From NCBI GenBank assembly GCA_900542375.1, contig UQNI01000006.1:1-48669 (forward strand): a stretch of DNA of 48,669 nt, given 5' to 3'. Under the pieces are notes generated by a model. The model saw nothing but the letters and a program-made list of their open reading frames with translations. It was not told where the DNA came from and did no database searches. Shown here piece after piece: positions 48,317 through 48,669 of the stretch; positions within the stretch are counted from its first letter, which is position 1; each line of letters starts with the position of its first letter. The position numbers and the translations under genes are program-made. The stretch comes from an uncultured Oscillospiraceae bacterium (GTDB lineage Bacteria; Bacillota; Clostridia; Oscillospirales; Acutalibacteraceae).

Positions 48317-48669
48317 ATAGAACAACCCCAATACTCTGTCTTGTATTTAACCTCAAATTGGAAGAACTTTAAACATTACTCTACTAATAATTGTAAGCAA
48401 ATTATGAAATTTTAATCAAAATCTTCATAATTGCTTAATATAATAACTTAAATTATCCTAGAAAACACTAGGAATGTCAATAGCTCAAGTCTTTTATTGA
48501 TAATTTCTATGAAATATAACGAAAACTATACTAAAATTAGATGCTTTTTTGCTGTTATGATAACAACATATAAATAAGTTGTTTTTCTATGTGTAAAATA
48601 CCAAGTATAATAAGAATCATTCACAATTTTTCATAAGATATTATGTAAAAAAACAAAAATAGACCGTTG
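48317..48669. other. Gene-free AT-rich region upstream of the mrp operon
   Basis: Beyond the mrp promoter, this stretch holds an imperfect inverted repeat in the leader (48401-48432, ATTATGAA ... TTCATAAT) and, further right, a weak AACAAC/GTTGTT hairpin with T-run near 48565-48590. No open frame with a ribosome site was seen. Confidence 0.6.
48452..48480 (-). promoter_or_regulatory. Promoter of the mrp operon with a dyad in its spacer
   Basis: In the leftward strand TTGACA (48480-48475), 17 bp, GATAAT (48457-48452). The spacer holds CCTAG-N6-CTAGG (48457-48472), a likely operator. It gives a leader of about 130 nt. Confidence 0.75.

Noticed and set aside
48600..48640. Possible second Fur-like box near the right edge
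   Set aside because: Only a short AATCATT core matches and there is no promoter or gene in view to go with it.

Overview
The window looks like the chromosome of a low-GC, spore-forming anaerobic Firmicute of class Clostridia (spore-coat cotJ genes, an FMN riboswitch, a split Mrp-type antiporter, strong GGAGG ribosome sites, many TTG/GTG starts). The first 17 kb is one arm of a prophage. The rest is ordinary chromosome.

Prophage, 1-17,003. Reading leftward on the minus strand from the immunity region come: a Cro-like regulator (11,995-12,243); a long train of small, mostly overlapping early genes (4.4-11.5 kb), including an HUH replication protein, a VRR-NUC nuclease, a C5 cytosine methyltransferase and a Lar-like zinc-ribbon protein; a candidate late regulator; and the packaging/tail end (HTH/TerS-like protein, tail protein, HNH-kinase fusion, P27 small terminase, large terminase running off the left edge). 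Rightward come the CI-like repressor, an ImmA-type protease, a lipoprotein, a DUF4258/YgiT/XRE toxin-antitoxin-like cassette between two copies of one terminator repeat, and a large serine recombinase. The recombinase ends 2 bp outside the point where the spore-coat gene cotJC is broken: the phage sits inside cotJC, next to intact cotJA and cotJB.

The most interesting non-coding locus is at 8,258-8,445. In the only sizeable gap of the tightly packed early operon, just upstream of the HUH rep gene, lies a near-consensus promoter on the opposite strand that would make an RNA of about 80 nt with two hairpins, the second a good terminator. A terminator-like hairpin with an overlapping alternative hairpin follows in the rep leader. 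The layout resembles antisense copy-number control of rolling-circle plasmids. Also notable are a perfect 23-bp inverted repeat around 124 bp (10,195-10,364) and a gene split in a run of seven A.

Chromosome, 17.1-48.7 kb: cotJAB; a GNAT; two tandem AI-2E-family transporters; carbamate kinase; a polar amino-acid ABC transporter; a second GNAT; an alanine/glycine:cation symporter; a riboflavin operon (ribD-ribE-ribBA-ribH plus a HAD phosphatase and an ArsC/Spx-like protein) under an FMN riboswitch; an Sfp-type phosphopantetheinyl transferase; a PfkB sugar kinase with PTS enzyme I and a lipoprotein; a CNNM/CorC-type membrane protein; a small winged-helix protein behind a Fur-like box; a decayed potassium channel; and an 11-gene Mrp-type antiporter operon with four ND-type ion-pump subunits. 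Most chromosomal units end in clear rho-independent terminators, many of them bidirectional.
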